Below are positions 1 through 9,700 of a stretch of DNA of 64,000 nt, piece by piece (within the stretch, counting starts at the first letter, position 1; each line of letters starts with the position of its first letter). The translations under genes were made by a program, and so were the position numbers. A model generated the notes under the pieces. That model made no database searches and was not told the origin of the DNA. It saw nothing but the letters and a program-made list of their open reading frames with translations. The stretch comes from Pseudomonas nitroreducens (GTDB lineage: Bacteria > Pseudomonadota > Gammaproteobacteria > Pseudomonadales > Pseudomonadaceae), in the NCBI RefSeq assembly GCF_014204515.1, contig NZ_JACHLI010000015.1:1-64000 (forward strand), written 5' to 3'.

Positions 1-105
1 CGCAAGTTCCGCGAGACCCGCCTGTACCAGGTGGCGCCGATCTCCACCAACCTGATCCTGTCGTACGTGGCCGAGCACCTGCTCGAACTGCCGCGTTCCT
101 TCTGA
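1..105 (+). CDS. Acyl-CoA dehydrogenase, C-terminal end (partial)
   Basis: Only the last 34 codons are in the window, ending at TGA 103-105. The peptide reads through RLYQVAPISTNLILSYVAEH and ends LPRSF. The arginine followed by a (Y/I)QVAPI-like stretch is typical of the last helices of acyl-CoA dehydrogenases, where the flavin and the dimer partner are contacted. The gene lies 16 bases before the MmgE/PrpD gene and on the same strand, so it is probably co-transcribed. In the P. aeruginosa itaconate operon an acyl-CoA dehydrogenase (PA0879) also lies upstream of the MmgE/PrpD gene, which fits. Family call rests on a short tail and on context. Confidence 0.7.
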   Translation, partial: RKFRETRLYQVAPISTNLILSYVAEHLLELPRSF

Positions 106-121
106 GCCGGGACGAAGAACA

Positions 122-1471
122 ATGAACAATACCCACGCCCTTGCCGAATTCCTTGCCGGCCTGCGTTACGAAGACCTGCCCAGCGCCGTGGTCGAGTACA
201 CCGAGGAACTGTTCCTCGACTGGCTCGGCTCGGCCCTGGCCAGCCAGAATCGCCACCCGATCCCGCTGTTCCAGCGCTACGCCCAGCGCATGGGCCCGGC
301 CAGCGGCCAGAGCCGCGTGCTGGTGGACGGCACCTCGACCTCGGCGTACTTCGCCGCCCTGGTCAACGGCGCCAGCTCGCACCTGGTGGAGCAGGACGAC
401 CTGCACAACAGCTCGGTACTGCACCCGGCCACCGTGGTCTTCCCGGCGGCCCTGGCCGCCGCGCAGGAGCTGGGCAAGTCCGGCCGCGAGCTGATCCTCG
501 CCAGCGTCGCCGGCTATGAAGCGGGCATTCGCATCGGCGAGTTCCTCGGCCGCTCGCACTACCGCATCTTCCACACCACCGCCACGGTCGGCACGTTGGC
601 CGCTGCGGTGGCCGTCGGCAAGCTGCTGGGCCTGGACAGCCGGCAGTTCGTCAACTGCCTGGGCAGCGCCGGCACCCAGGCCGCCGGGCTCTGGGAGTTC
701 CTCCGCGACGCCGCCGATTCCAAGCAGCTGCACACCGCCAAGGCCGCCGCTGACGGCCTGCTCGCCGCCTACCTGACGGCCGACGGCCTGAGCGGCGCGC
801 AGAACATCCTCGAAGGCGAACAGGGCATGGCCGCCGGCATGTCCAGCGACGCCGACCCGAGCCGTCTGGTGGACGGCCTGGGCACCCGCTGGGCGCTCTG
901 CGAGACCTCCTACAAGTTCCACGCCTCCTGCCGCCACACCCATCCCGCCGCCGACGCGCTGCTGGGCCTGATGCAGCGCGAAGGCCTCAAGCACGGCGAT
1001 ATCGCCCAGGTCACCACGCGCGTCCACCAGGGCGCCATCGATGTGCTCGGCCGCGTGGTGGTGCCGCAGACGGTGCACCAGGCGAAGTTCTCCATGGGTA
1101 CCGTGCTGGGCCTGATCGCCGTGCACGGCAAGGCCGGGCTGGTGGAGTTCGAGGAATTCTCCCTGAGCGACGCCGAGGTCGCGGCGTTCCGCGAGAAGGT
1201 CAGCATGCAGCTCGACCCCGAAGTGGACGGCGCCTACCCGCGACGCTGGCTCGGCCGCGTCGACGTGCTCACCACCGATGGCCGCCAGCTGCACGGCGCC
1301 ATCGACGAGCCCAAGGGCGATCCGGGCAACGGCCTGAGCCGCGCCGAACTGGAAGACAAGTTCCGTCGCCTGCTGGCCTTCGCCGGCCAGCGCAGCGAGG
1401 CCGAAGCGGATCGCCTGGTGCGGGCCAGCTGGAGCCTGCACGAACTGGCGAACCTCGACGACTTCCACTGA
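122..1471 (+). CDS. MmgE/PrpD family protein (2-methylcitrate dehydratase / cis-aconitate decarboxylase superfamily)
   Basis: The 449-residue product has the length and landmarks of the MmgE/PrpD family: an all-helical N-terminal half with GASSHLVEQDDLH (about residues 79-91), a SVAGYEAGIRIGE stretch, and a later KFHASCRHTHPAADAL segment. Family members dehydrate, isomerise or decarboxylate small tricarboxylates such as 2-methylcitrate or cis-aconitate. The ATG at 122 is preceded by GGGACGAAGAAC as a reasonable ribosome site. The gene sits directly ahead of ict and ccl, the position of PA0881 in the P. aeruginosa itaconate operon, so a role in handling itaconate or a related C5/C6 acid is inferred. 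The exact reaction is not known from sequence. Confidence 0.85.
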   Translation: MNNTHALAEFLAGLRYEDLPSAVVEYTEELFLDWLGSALASQNRHPIPLFQRYAQRMGPASGQSRVLVDGTSTSAYFAALVNGASSHLVEQDDLHNSSVLHPATVVFPAALAAAQELGKSGRELILASVAGYEAGIRIGEFLGRSHYRIFHTTATVGTLAAAVAVGKLLGLDSRQFVNCLGSAGTQAAGLWEFLRDAADSKQLHTAKAAADGLLAAYLTADGLSGAQNILEGEQGMAAGMSSDADPSRLVDGLGTRWALCETSYKFHASCRHTHPAADALLGLMQREGLKHGDIAQVTTRVHQGAIDVLGRVVVPQTVHQAKFSMGTVLGLIAVHGKAGLVEFEEFSLSDAEVAAFREKVSMQLDPEVDGAYPRRWLGRVDVLTTDGRQLHGAIDEPKGDPGNGLSRAELEDKFRRLLAFAGQRSEAEADRLVRASWSLHELANLDDFH

Positions 1472-1563
1472 CAGAGACTCCCAGGCGGCCAGCCGCCCGG
1501 TGCCACCGTCCGATATTCCTGAAGAACGAGCGTCGGCCGCCCGGCCGGCGTCTGGAGTTGCCC

Positions 1564-2754
1564 ATGAGTTCGCGTCCCCTCGACGGCATCACCGTCGTCA
1601 GCCTGGAACACGCCATCGCCGCGCCGTTCTGCACCCGTCAGCTGGCCGACCTCGGCGCCCGCGTGATCAAGATCGAGCGCCCCGGCGTCGGCGACTTCGC
1701 CCGTGGCTACGACGAGCGCGTGCGCGGCCTGGCCTCGCACTTCGTCTGGACCAACCGCTCCAAGGAAAGCCTGTCCCTGGACCTCAAGCAGGAGCCGGCC
1801 CAGGCCGTACTGGAGCAACTGCTGGAAACTGCCGACGTGCTGGTGCAGAACCTCGCGCCGGGCGCTGCCGCGCGCCTGGGGCTATCGTTCGAGGCGCTGC
1901 ATGAGCGCTTCCCGCGGCTGATCGTCTGCGACATTTCCGGCTACGGCGAAGGCGGCCCCTACGAGCAGAAGAAGGCCTACGACCTGCTGATCCAGAGCGA
2001 GAGCGGCTTCCTCTCGGTGACCGGCGGGCCAGGCGCCGACGAGATGGCCAAGGCCGGCTGCTCCATCGCCGACATTTCCGCCGGCATGTACGCCTACAGC
2101 GGCATCCTCTCGGCGTTGCTGCTGCGCGGCAGAACCGGGGAGGGCAGCCGCGTCGAGGTGTCGATGCTCGAAGGCATGGCCGAGTGGATGGGCTTCCCCA
2201 TGTACTACGCGTTCGAAGGCCAGTCGCAGCCGCCACGTGCCGGCGCCGCCCACGCCACCATCTACCCGTACGGGCCGTTCCCTACCGGCGATGGCGGCAG
2301 CGTCATGCTCGGCGTGCAGAACGAACGCGAGTGGAAGCTGTTCTGCGAAGTCGTCCTGCAACGCACGGAGCTGGCCGCCGACCCGCGTTTCACCGCCACC
2401 AGCCTGCGCGTGGCCAATCGCGATGCGCTGCGTGCGCTGATCGTCGAAGCCTTTGCCAATCTGGGCGCTGAACAGGTGGTCCAGCGTCTGGAGCAGGCGC
2501 AGATCGCCAACGCCCACGTCAATGACATGCGCGGCCTGTGGCAGCACCCGCAACTGGCCGCTCGCGACCGCTGGCGGGAGATCGACAGCCCGGCCGGCCG
2601 CCTGCCGGCGCTGCTGCCGCCAGTGAACAGCAATGCCTACGCGCCGCGCATGGATGCCGTGCCGGCTTTAGGGCAGCAGACGGATGACCTGCTGCGCGAA
2701 CTGGGTTATACCGCCGGGGATATCCAGCGCCTGCACGAGCAGGGCGCGGTATGA
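1564..2754 (+). CDS. ict: CaiB/BaiF (class III) CoA-transferase, probable itaconate CoA-transferase
   Basis: The 396-residue product is a class III CoA-transferase: it opens with LDGITVVSLEHAIAAPFCTRQLADLG and LGARVIKIERPGVGD-type motifs, and the conserved catalytic aspartate is at D140 in KKAYDLLIQ, which would carry the acyl group. The ATG at 1564 has a GGAG six bases upstream; the in-frame TTG at 1558 lacks this spacing. In P. aeruginosa the itaconate pathway uses Ict (CoA transfer from succinyl-CoA), Ich (hydration) and Ccl (cleavage to acetyl-CoA and pyruvate). Ict and Ccl are adjacent there, as here, with an MmgE/PrpD gene upstream. Specificity for itaconate is inferred from this order; the hydratase gene is not in the window. 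Confidence 0.75.
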   Translation: MSSRPLDGITVVSLEHAIAAPFCTRQLADLGARVIKIERPGVGDFARGYDERVRGLASHFVWTNRSKESLSLDLKQEPAQAVLEQLLETADVLVQNLAPGAAARLGLSFEALHERFPRLIVCDISGYGEGGPYEQKKAYDLLIQSESGFLSVTGGPGADEMAKAGCSIADISAGMYAYSGILSALLLRGRTGEGSRVEVSMLEGMAEWMGFPMYYAFEGQSQPPRAGAAHATIYPYGPFPTGDGGSVMLGVQNEREWKLFCEVVLQRTELAADPRFTATSLRVANRDALRALIVEAFANLGAEQVVQRLEQAQIANAHVNDMRGLWQHPQLAARDRWREIDSPAGRLPALLPPVNSNAYAPRMDAVPALGQQTDDLLRELGYTAGDIQRLHEQGAV

Positions 2755-2768
2755 CCCAGGAGAGTTTC

Positions 2769-3590
2769 ATGACCCAGGAATCCATCGTACGCACCGCGCT
2801 GTTCGTACCCGGCAGCCGCCCGGAGCGTTTCGCCAAGGCCCTGGCCAGCGGCGCCGACGCGGTGATCGTCGACTTCGAGGACGCCGTCGAGCCGGCGCTC
2901 AAGGCCCAGGCACGGGACAATCTCGAAGCCTTTCTCAACGCCAACCCGGATGCCCGCGTGCGGGTGCGGGTGAACGCCGCCGGCGACCCCGAGCAAGCCG
3001 CCGACCTTGAACTGTGCGGGCGCCTGCCCGGAGTTATCGGCATCCTGCTGCCCAAGGCCGAGCGCGCGGTACAGGTGCGCATCGCCGCTTCCTGCGGCAA
3101 GCCGGTATGGACGCTGATCGAGAGCGCCCGCGGCCTGCTGGCCCTGGGCGAGATCGCCAGTTGCGAAGGCGTCGAGCGCCTGACCTTCGGCGGCCTCGAC
3201 CTGGCGCTGGACATCGGCATGGCCAGCGGCACCCCGGCGGCTGCCGGGGTCTATGACCAGGTGCGCCTGGGCCTGCTGCTGCATTCGCGGATCAACGACC
3301 TGCAGCCGCCGCTGGACACCGTGTTCCCGGCCTTCGACGATGCCGAAGGTTTCGCCGCGACCATCCGCCATGGCCGCGACCTTGGCCTGCTGGGCGCGCT
3401 GTGCATCCATCCGAAACAGGTCGCCGTGGTCCACGCCGCGTTGGCGCCCAGCGCTGATGAACTGGACTGGGCGCGCCGCGTGGTGGCGGCAGCGGAGAGT
3501 GGCGCGGCGGCTTTCCAGGTCGACGGGCAGATGGTCGATGCCCCCGTGCTGGCCCGCGCGCAGCGATTGCTGGCCAGCGCCGGTCACTGA
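2769..3590 (+). CDS. ccl: HpcH/HpaI aldolase / citrate lyase beta family, probable citramalyl-CoA lyase
   Basis: The 273-residue product is CitE-like: RTALFVPGSRPERFAKAL at the N-terminus (CoA-binding arginines), VIVDFEDAVEP with acidic metal ligands, LLPKAERA, and WTLIESARGLLALGEI with the metal-binding glutamate. It should cleave (S)-citramalyl-CoA to acetyl-CoA and pyruvate as the last step of itaconate use. Two ATGs compete: 2751, overlapping the ict stop as ATGA, and 2769. The first few codons are duplicated (ATGACCCAGGA appears twice). The 2769 start is preferred because CAGGAGAG lies five bases upstream, though the overlap start could add MTQESF. No TRAP transporter genes follow, unlike in P. 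aeruginosa. Confidence 0.75.
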   Translation: MTQESIVRTALFVPGSRPERFAKALASGADAVIVDFEDAVEPALKAQARDNLEAFLNANPDARVRVRVNAAGDPEQAADLELCGRLPGVIGILLPKAERAVQVRIAASCGKPVWTLIESARGLLALGEIASCEGVERLTFGGLDLALDIGMASGTPAAAGVYDQVRLGLLLHSRINDLQPPLDTVFPAFDDAEGFAATIRHGRDLGLLGALCIHPKQVAVVHAALAPSADELDWARRVVAAAESGAAAFQVDGQMVDAPVLARAQRLLASAGH

Positions 3591-3598
3591 TCGCTTTT

Positions 3599-3683
3599 CC
3601 TGTAGGAGCGAGCTCGCTCGCGAAGCTCTTTTTACCCGGTGCGCTGTGCCATGCGGGTTCGCGAGCAAGCTCGCTCCTACAGG
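3599..3683. repeat. Inverted pair of REP sequences
   Basis: Two copies of the Pseudomonas REP type face each other: CTGTAGGAGCGAGCTCGCTC at 3600-3619 and its near reverse complement ending GCTCGCTCCTACAG at 3682, with about 33 bases between them. The pair can form a long hairpin between the convergent ccl gene and the DUF6790-type gene. Such paired REPs often mark 3' ends and can act as terminators or mRNA stabilisers. Confidence 0.85.
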
Positions 3684-3707
3684 TGAGTGCCCGCCGGACG
3701 GCAAGCC

Positions 3708-4175
3708 TCAGCTGGAAAACAGCAGGATGGCCGCAAAGGCCAGCAGCAGGACTGCCGCCACGAAAAGGTCCGAGACCATGGCAAGGTCCGCGAGCGGGCC
3801 GCGGTGTGCCTGCAGGGCGTGATGGATGCCAGCCAGGGCATAGAACACGCCACCGCACAGGGCGATGGCGTGAATCCATGCCGGGAAAAGCGCGCAGGCC
3901 AGACCGGTAATGCCCATCGCCAGGTTGGCAAAGCCCAGCTCACGGACCAGGAAGTGCGATTCCTCGTGCCGCAGGCCGAGGATCACTTCGGCGGTATAGC
4001 GCGGCTGGATGATCTGCCGCAGTCCGGCGAGCGACAGCCGCGCGCCCACCGACCAGATGACGAACCACTTCGCCACCAGCAGCGCCGTCAGCCCGTGGTT
4101 GCCCACGACGGCTTCGACGGCGATGCAGCCGACCGGCAGCACCAGCATGAGGGCGAGGACGATAGCGATATACAT
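3708..4175 (-). CDS. Small integral membrane protein (DUF6790-like)
   Basis: The 155-residue product has four hydrophobic segments: about residues 1-22, 30-50, a long middle stretch around LGFANLAMGITGLACALFP (80-115), and VSDLFVAAVLLLAFAAILLF at the C-terminus. No catalytic motif is visible. The ribosome site GGAGACAACC precedes the ATG at 4175. It is the last gene of a leftward run after the 4250-4666 membrane protein and the 4680-5870 hydrolase, with a 74-base gap, so co-transcription is likely. The DUF6790 assignment is from memory of the family's size and topology and should be treated as tentative. Function unknown. Confidence 0.7.
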   Translation of the reverse strand: MYIAIVLALMLVLPVGCIAVEAVVGNHGLTALLVAKWFVIWSVGARLSLAGLRQIIQPRYTAEVILGLRHEESHFLVRELGFANLAMGITGLACALFPAWIHAIALCGGVFYALAGIHHALQAHRGPLADLAMVSDLFVAAVLLLAFAAILLFSS

Positions 4176-4249
4176 GGTTGTCTCCTGTGGAGCTGGCGAG
4201 GATTGCGGGAAGCACGCGGGCGCAATGCCGCTTCGCCGGGTTTCGGGCC

Positions 4250-4666
4250 TCAGGGCACAGGTGTCGAACTCATAGCCCAGGTGATGATGCAGGCGTTGAG
4301 CGCGGTGAACCCCAGGGCCACCAGAAACACCATGTCGGCCACCCGGATGACCTGCAACCCGCGCCGCGTGCGGTGGGTGCGCAGGCTCCAGTAGGAGCAG
4401 AACGCCGAGAGCATGTAGAGCAGCATGTTCGAGGCGACCAGATCGTCGATCAGCAGGTCTTCCTGACGCAGGGTGAGGATCACCCGGATGATGCCGATCA
4501 CCGTCAGGCAGACGCCGACCATGGTGGCCGAGACGGTAAAGATATGGATGCAGATATCGTCATCCAGGGACGGCGAGCGGCGCCGGCCTGTCGCAGCATC
4601 CTCATGGGTGGGCAGCGCGAGCGGCTCGGGCAGCAGGTCTTCGCCCGGGTGTCGTTGCACAAGCAT
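4250..4666 (-). CDS. Hypothetical membrane protein
   Basis: The 138-residue product has a polar N-terminal 40 residues (LPTHEDAATGRRRSPSLDDD), then hydrophobic stretches at roughly 40-62 (IFTVSATMVGVCLTVIGIIR), 78-93 (ASNMLLYMLSAFCSYW) and 112-133 (ADMVFLVALGFTALNACIIT). This gives three membrane segments. A good ribosome site (GAGGAG nine bases upstream) supports the ATG at 4666. It starts 13 bases after the hydrolase stop, which indicates one transcript. I do not recognise the family; the topology suggests a small inner-membrane protein of unknown role. Confidence 0.7.
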   Translation of the reverse strand: MLVQRHPGEDLLPEPLALPTHEDAATGRRRSPSLDDDICIHIFTVSATMVGVCLTVIGIIRVILTLRQEDLLIDDLVASNMLLYMLSAFCSYWSLRTHRTRRGLQVIRVADMVFLVALGFTALNACIITWAMSSTPVP

Positions 4667-4679
4667 GGTGATGGGCTCC

Positions 4680-5870
4680 TCAGTGCCGGCCGAACAGGTC
4701 GTCTAGCCAGCCACTGCATTCCTGGGCCAGGCGCAGGCGGTTGTTGACCTGCACGTGACCGTCGGCGCCGGTTTCCGCCGGCAGTTCCACCAGGGCTTTG
4801 CGGGTTGAGCGGATGCTGTCGTGCCAGTGGCGCGCCTGGCTGGCGAACAGCTCCGACTCGCCACCGCCCAGCAGCGACAGGAACGGCAGTCGGACCAGGC
4901 TGGGATCGGCCTGCATGGCGACGGTGCGGGTGACCAACTCCTCGGGAGTTTGTGCGCCGGCTTTCCAGAAGGTCGTCTGGTGGTTGCGCATGGCGGCGGG
5001 TGAGGGCGGCGCAGCGTCGAACTGCTGCTCGGTCGCCTGCACCGAGCGGGCGAACAGTTCTCCGGCATTCGGCAGCGGCGTGCTGGCCATCAATGTCGCC
5101 AGTCGCGTTTCATGGCCGGCGGCCCGTGCGGCGAAGTAGCCGCCCAGGCTCAGGCCCAGCAGGGCGATGTGGCCAGGGCGGGCGCCGAAGCGCTCGATCA
5201 GTTGGTCGATGACGGCAGCAATGGGCTTCTCTGCCTCGCCCTCCCAGTAGAGGCCGTCGGCCTGGGTCAGGCCCTGGCCGGGCAGGTCCGCCAGGGCGAC
5301 GGCGTAGCCGCGTTCGAGGAGGTTGCGGCCGACGGTGAGGAACAGGTCTTCATGGCTGGTATCCGCGCCGCCGATCACCAGCACCAGTGGGGCCTGCGCG
5401 TCGGCATGGGGAAAGAATCGGCCGGGCAGTTGGCTGTGCTGCCAGGGCGTGTCGAAGCGCACACTGGCAATCCGCAGCTCCTCCAGCGCCTGGCCAAAGG
5501 CGCGCCGCTGCTGCTGGTAGAGTTCGACGAAGCGCTGGCCGGGCCCGGCGAACTGCCAGGCCGAGCGGTAGCTGGCGAAGGCCTTCAGGCGCATCTCGCC
5601 GGCCTGGCGCTGCCAGCCGCGGGCCAGCCAGGAGGAGGCCTGCTGGTCGAGGTAGGCGCCGTAGCGCTCGAAGGCATCTACCCAGCTGTCCGGGTCGCCA
5701 TCGACGATCTGCTCGGCGATGTACCAGGCCTGGCCGACATCCAGGCCGCCGGCCGGGCCCCAGCCCAGCGCGGCCATGAAGAACAGGTCCATGTGCTCGT
5801 CGGCGAAGCGGTAGCGCATGCCCAGGCGGCGGGTGGGGTTTTCCGGTGGGGTTGCGGTAGTGTGTGTCAT
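4680..5870 (-). CDS. Alpha/beta hydrolase (FrsA / dihydroxypseudooxynicotine-hydrolase-like)
   Basis: The 396-residue product has a helical N-terminal region of about 150 residues followed by an alpha/beta-hydrolase core. The nucleophile elbow is GLSLGGY, preceded by VIGGADTSHEDLFLTVGRNL, which resembles the oxyanion region of FrsA-like and C-C bond hydrolases. LLGGGESELF may hold the acid and ADGHVQV the histidine. The extra N-terminal domain matches hydrolases that act on small C-C or ester substrates, but the substrate is not evident. It is divergent from a TetR regulator (83 bases between starts) and leads an operon with two small membrane proteins. The TetR protein probably controls it. 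Confidence 0.8.
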   Translation of the reverse strand: MTHTTATPPENPTRRLGMRYRFADEHMDLFFMAALGWGPAGGLDVGQAWYIAEQIVDGDPDSWVDAFERYGAYLDQQASSWLARGWQRQAGEMRLKAFASYRSAWQFAGPGQRFVELYQQQRRAFGQALEELRIASVRFDTPWQHSQLPGRFFPHADAQAPLVLVIGGADTSHEDLFLTVGRNLLERGYAVALADLPGQGLTQADGLYWEGEAEKPIAAVIDQLIERFGARPGHIALLGLSLGGYFAARAAGHETRLATLMASTPLPNAGELFARSVQATEQQFDAAPPSPAAMRNHQTTFWKAGAQTPEELVTRTVAMQADPSLVRLPFLSLLGGGESELFASQARHWHDSIRSTRKALVELPAETGADGHVQVNNRLRLAQECSGWLDDLFGRH

Positions 5871-5953
5871 CGGATCACCTTGTGGTTGGTGGGGTGGCTG
5901 CCATCATAGAAAGGGTCCGGCTTCCCCAGTACTCGCCTTTCGAGCGCCCGCCA

Positions 5954-6577
5954 ATGCCAAGAAAAGTCATCAAGAATCAAGAGGTTGCAAGGCGGACTCC
6001 GCGCCAGGCGCGGGCGCTGGAGAAGGTCGACCTCATATTGGAGGCCTCCCGCCAGCTGCTCGAACGCGATGGCCTGGACGGTTTCACCACTGACAGTGTG
6101 GCCGAGCGCGCGGGAGTCAGCGTCGGCACCCTCTACCAGTACTTCCCCAACAAGCAGCGGATACTCGACGAGCTGGCACAACGGGAGATGAGCGCCCTGG
6201 TAGAAGACGTCATGGTGGCCCTGACGCGCGAGGACGTCACCGAGCCCGGCGGGCGGATCCGCGCGATGGTCGGCGCCATCGTCAACGCCTACGGGGGCCG
6301 CGCCGGCGTGCACCCGGTGCTGGTCAATTACCTGCTCACGCGCCACGGCAGCACGCCGCTGCCGCAGCTGCGCCTGGCGATTATCGAGCACATGAAGGCC
6401 AACGGCCTGGCGGGCGCGGGTCAACAGCTGCGCGAGGTGGACGAGAACGAGGCGTTCGTGCTGACCCATTCCGTCAGCGGCGTACTGCGGGCGATGCTCA
6501 ACGATCCGCAGACCCGCGAACCCGAGCGCCGCAAAGGCATCGAGGATGCGCTGATCAAGCTGCTGCTGAACTTCTGA
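5954..6577 (+). CDS. TetR/AcrR family transcriptional regulator
   Basis: The 207-residue product has a TetR DNA-binding domain in its first 70 residues: ALEKVDLILEASRQLL, then FTTDSVAERAGVSVGTLYQY and FPNKQRILDEL. The C-terminal helical half would bind a ligand. An upstream in-frame start at 5864 would overlap the start of the divergent hydrolase gene and add 30 residues without TetR features, so MPRKVIKNQEVARRTPRQ at 5954 is chosen. A ribosome site is weak for either start. Position suggests local repression of the hydrolase-membrane protein operon at 5870-3708 and possibly of itself. Confidence 0.85.
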   Translation: MPRKVIKNQEVARRTPRQARALEKVDLILEASRQLLERDGLDGFTTDSVAERAGVSVGTLYQYFPNKQRILDELAQREMSALVEDVMVALTREDVTEPGGRIRAMVGAIVNAYGGRAGVHPVLVNYLLTRHGSTPLPQLRLAIIEHMKANGLAGAGQQLREVDENEAFVLTHSVSGVLRAMLNDPQTREPERRKGIEDALIKLLLNF

Positions 6578-6772
6578 GGCGCATCCAAACCTGAGGTCGA
6601 GGTACGCGATGGGCCCTGGATCATGCCGGTTTTTCTCTGCAGGAAATTGATTTTCCAGCGTTTTTTCGAGTAAGCGCAGGCACCCGGAAAGCGAGTTAAA
6701 AACTCCCGGCCGGGTTCCTATCATGTGCGCTCCCAGCCCGGCTTCCCGGGCAATCCCGCAGGTACTTTTCCC
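6578..6772. other. Intergenic leader before the autotransporter
   Basis: This 195-base gap is the most A/T-rich stretch near the autotransporter (TTTTTCTCTGCAGG, then GATTTTCCAGCGTTTTTTCG). It holds GAGTT-AAA-AACTC at 6693-6705 followed directly by the palindrome CCCGGCCGGG at 6705-6714. These could be part of a leader hairpin or operator. No promoter was assigned with confidence. Confidence 0.4.
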
Positions 6773-9700
6773 ATGTCCCCGAATCGCCTCGGCGGCCCCC
6801 GGCTGCCCGGACTGAACCCTTTCACCCTGACTCCGCTGGCCCTGGTGCTGACCGCCGTGCTCCAGGCCCACCCGGCCCTGGCCCAGAGCGTCATCCTGCC
6901 CAGCGGCCCGCAGGGCGCCTATGTGAACAATCAGACCGGCCAGCCTGGCGCCGTCGGCACCGGCGACGACAAGGACCCACAGCCCGGCGGCGCCGCACCG
7001 GCCGGCCCGGACCTGGAGGTCCAGGTCAACGGCGGCACCACGCTGACGGCGGGCGGCAGCGGTCCGACCCTGGGCTTGTCCGTCACCGGCGGCCAAGGCG
7101 GTGCAGGTAACGATACCGAAGGCGGCAATAGCGGCCCGACCGGTGGCGACGGCGGACTGGGCGGCACGCCGGGCGAACTGTCCCTGACCCTGGCCGAAGG
7201 TACCCAGGTCAACAGCTCCAGCAGCGGCCCGGCAGCCGTTTCGGTGCAGAGCACCGGTGGCATGGGCGGCTTCAGCGGCGGCTACGACACCAATAACGGT
7301 GCCTCGGGCGCGGCTGGTTCGGGCGGTGACGGCGGCGCCGTGATCGGCAACCTGAGTGGCAGCATCGTCAGCAAGCAGGGCTGGGTCGGCACCACGCCTG
7401 GCGCGACGGCACTGCTGATGTCTTCCATCGGTGGCGCCGGGGCAGGGCCCAATCCGGCGAACTCGGGCAGCGGCGAATCCATCCATACCGTCGGCGATTC
7501 CACCGGGCGCAGCGGCGGCGCCGGCGGCGATGGCGGCTCGGTGACGCTGAACACCCAGACCGCCAGCTTCGTTTCCGGCGGTACCGGGGTCCAGCTGCTC
7601 AGCCAGGGCGGTGCGGGCAGTGTCGGCGTCAATGCTTCCGCCAGCGGCGGTACTGCCCGCGGCGGCTACGGCGGCAAGGGCGGTTCGGGTGGCCAGGTGA
7701 CGGCGACCCTCATCGGCGAGGCGCAGAATCCCGGCTGGCTGATTTCCGCAGTGGGCTCGCCGGTGACCGACAAGGGCAACATCATCAACCTGCCCCAGGG
7801 CAATACGGCGGAAACCTCGTTCCTCAGCGCCGGCGTGGCGGCGCAGTCGTTCGGTGGCGATGGTGGCCTGGGCGGCATCGCCTCGGGCCCCACGGCCTAT
7901 GCCGGCGGCGGCGGGGCGGCGGGGTCCGGTGGCGGCGTGCAGCTGACCGTCGGCGATATCAACGTCAGCACCACCGGGCATACCGCGCCGGCGATCCTCG
8001 CCCAGAGCATCGGTGGTTCGGGCGGCGACGGGGCCAGCGCCGGCTCGGTGTTCAAGGCCAAGTCCGGCAATGGCGCCATCGGCGGCAATGGCAGCGACGT
8101 GTCGGTGAAGACCTTTTCCACCAGCGCCGGGGACAGCGCCCAGACCACCATCTCGACGGTGGGCAACGACGCCAGCGGCATCGTTGCACAGAGTATCGGC
8201 GGCGGTGGCGGGGCGGGCGGCGACGTCAGCACCGGCAGCGTGATCGCCGGCTTCGCCGTGGGCGGCAATGGCGAGACCGGTGGCACCGCCGGCACGGTCA
8301 CTGTGAACAACGGCGATTACCTCGATGCCTTCGGCAAGCCATTGGACGGCGCAGTGATCCTGACCCAGGGCGACCGCTCCAACGGCATCACCGCGATGAG
8401 CATCGGCGGGGGCGGCGGCTCCGGCGGCAACGCGTCGAGCACCGTCGGCGGCGTGTTCGACATGACCGTGGGCGGTACCGGCGGCAGCGGTGGTAGCGCC
8501 GGCCAGCGTGGCACCCTGCAGGTCTCGGCAGCGAACAACGGCGTGATCCAGACGTCCGGCGCGCACTCGGTGGGGATGCAGGCCATGGCCATCGGCGGCG
8601 GCGGTGGCAACGGCGGCTCGGCCAGTTCGGTGGAAGGCGGCGCCCAGCTCGACGTGACCGTCGCCGTCGGCGGTAAAGGCGCCAAGGCCGGCGACGCCGG
8701 TGACGTGCAGGGGCTCAACGACGGGCAGATTCTCACCCAGAACAACGACGCCTACGGCATGCAGGTGATGAGCGCCGGCGGCGGTGGCGGCAACGGTGGT
8801 GCGAGCAAGGCCGCGGCGTACCAGCTGATCAACAGCTCCGAAGCGCCGTCGCTGAACTTCACCCTGTCCATCGGTGGCCAGGGCGGCGCCGGTGGCGATG
8901 GGGGGAATGTCACCGGCACCAACGACTTCTCCATCGTCACCAACGGCACCGGCTCCCACGGCCTGCTGGTGCAGAGCATCGGCGGCGGTGGCGGCAACGG
9001 CGGCGACTCCAGCGCCACCCAGCTCAACACCAAGGGCTCCACCCTCAACATCAACATGGCCATCGGTGGCGACGGCAAGGGCGGCGGCAGCGGCGGCTCG
9101 GTCACCGCGAACAACAATGGGCTGATCTGGACCATGGCCAACGACAGCAGTGCCATTGCCGCGCAGAGCATTGGCGGGGGCGGCGGCAACGGCGGCGTGG
9201 GCAGTGCCGATAGCGGGCAGTTCGCCGACAACGACAGCAGCAAGGCCGGCGAGCTGGAGCTGGGCATCGGCGGTGGCGCCGGCACCGGCGATACCGGCGG
9301 CAGCGTCACGGTGAACAACTCGGCCGCGGCGGCGATCATCACCCTGGGCGACAACGCCCACGGCATCCTTGCCCAGAGCATCGGTGGCGGTGGCGGCAAT
9401 GGCGGCGGCGGGGTGGCCAACGGCAGCTCCGGCACGCTCAATGCGCGGGTGGCGGTCGGCGGCAATGGCGGCTCGGGCAACACCGGCGGCAGCGTCACGG
9501 TGAACAACGCCGGCAGCATCGTCACCGGTGGCGGCGATGCCTCGGCGATCTACGCGCAGAGCGTCGGCGGAGGCGGCGGCAAGGGCGGCAACGACCCGCA
9601 GACCCAGCTGTTCAACTACCTGGAGAAATCCCTGCCCAGCGTGGTGACCACCTACAGCAACAACACCCAGGGCTTCGTGCCCAATGCCAGTTCGCTGTTC

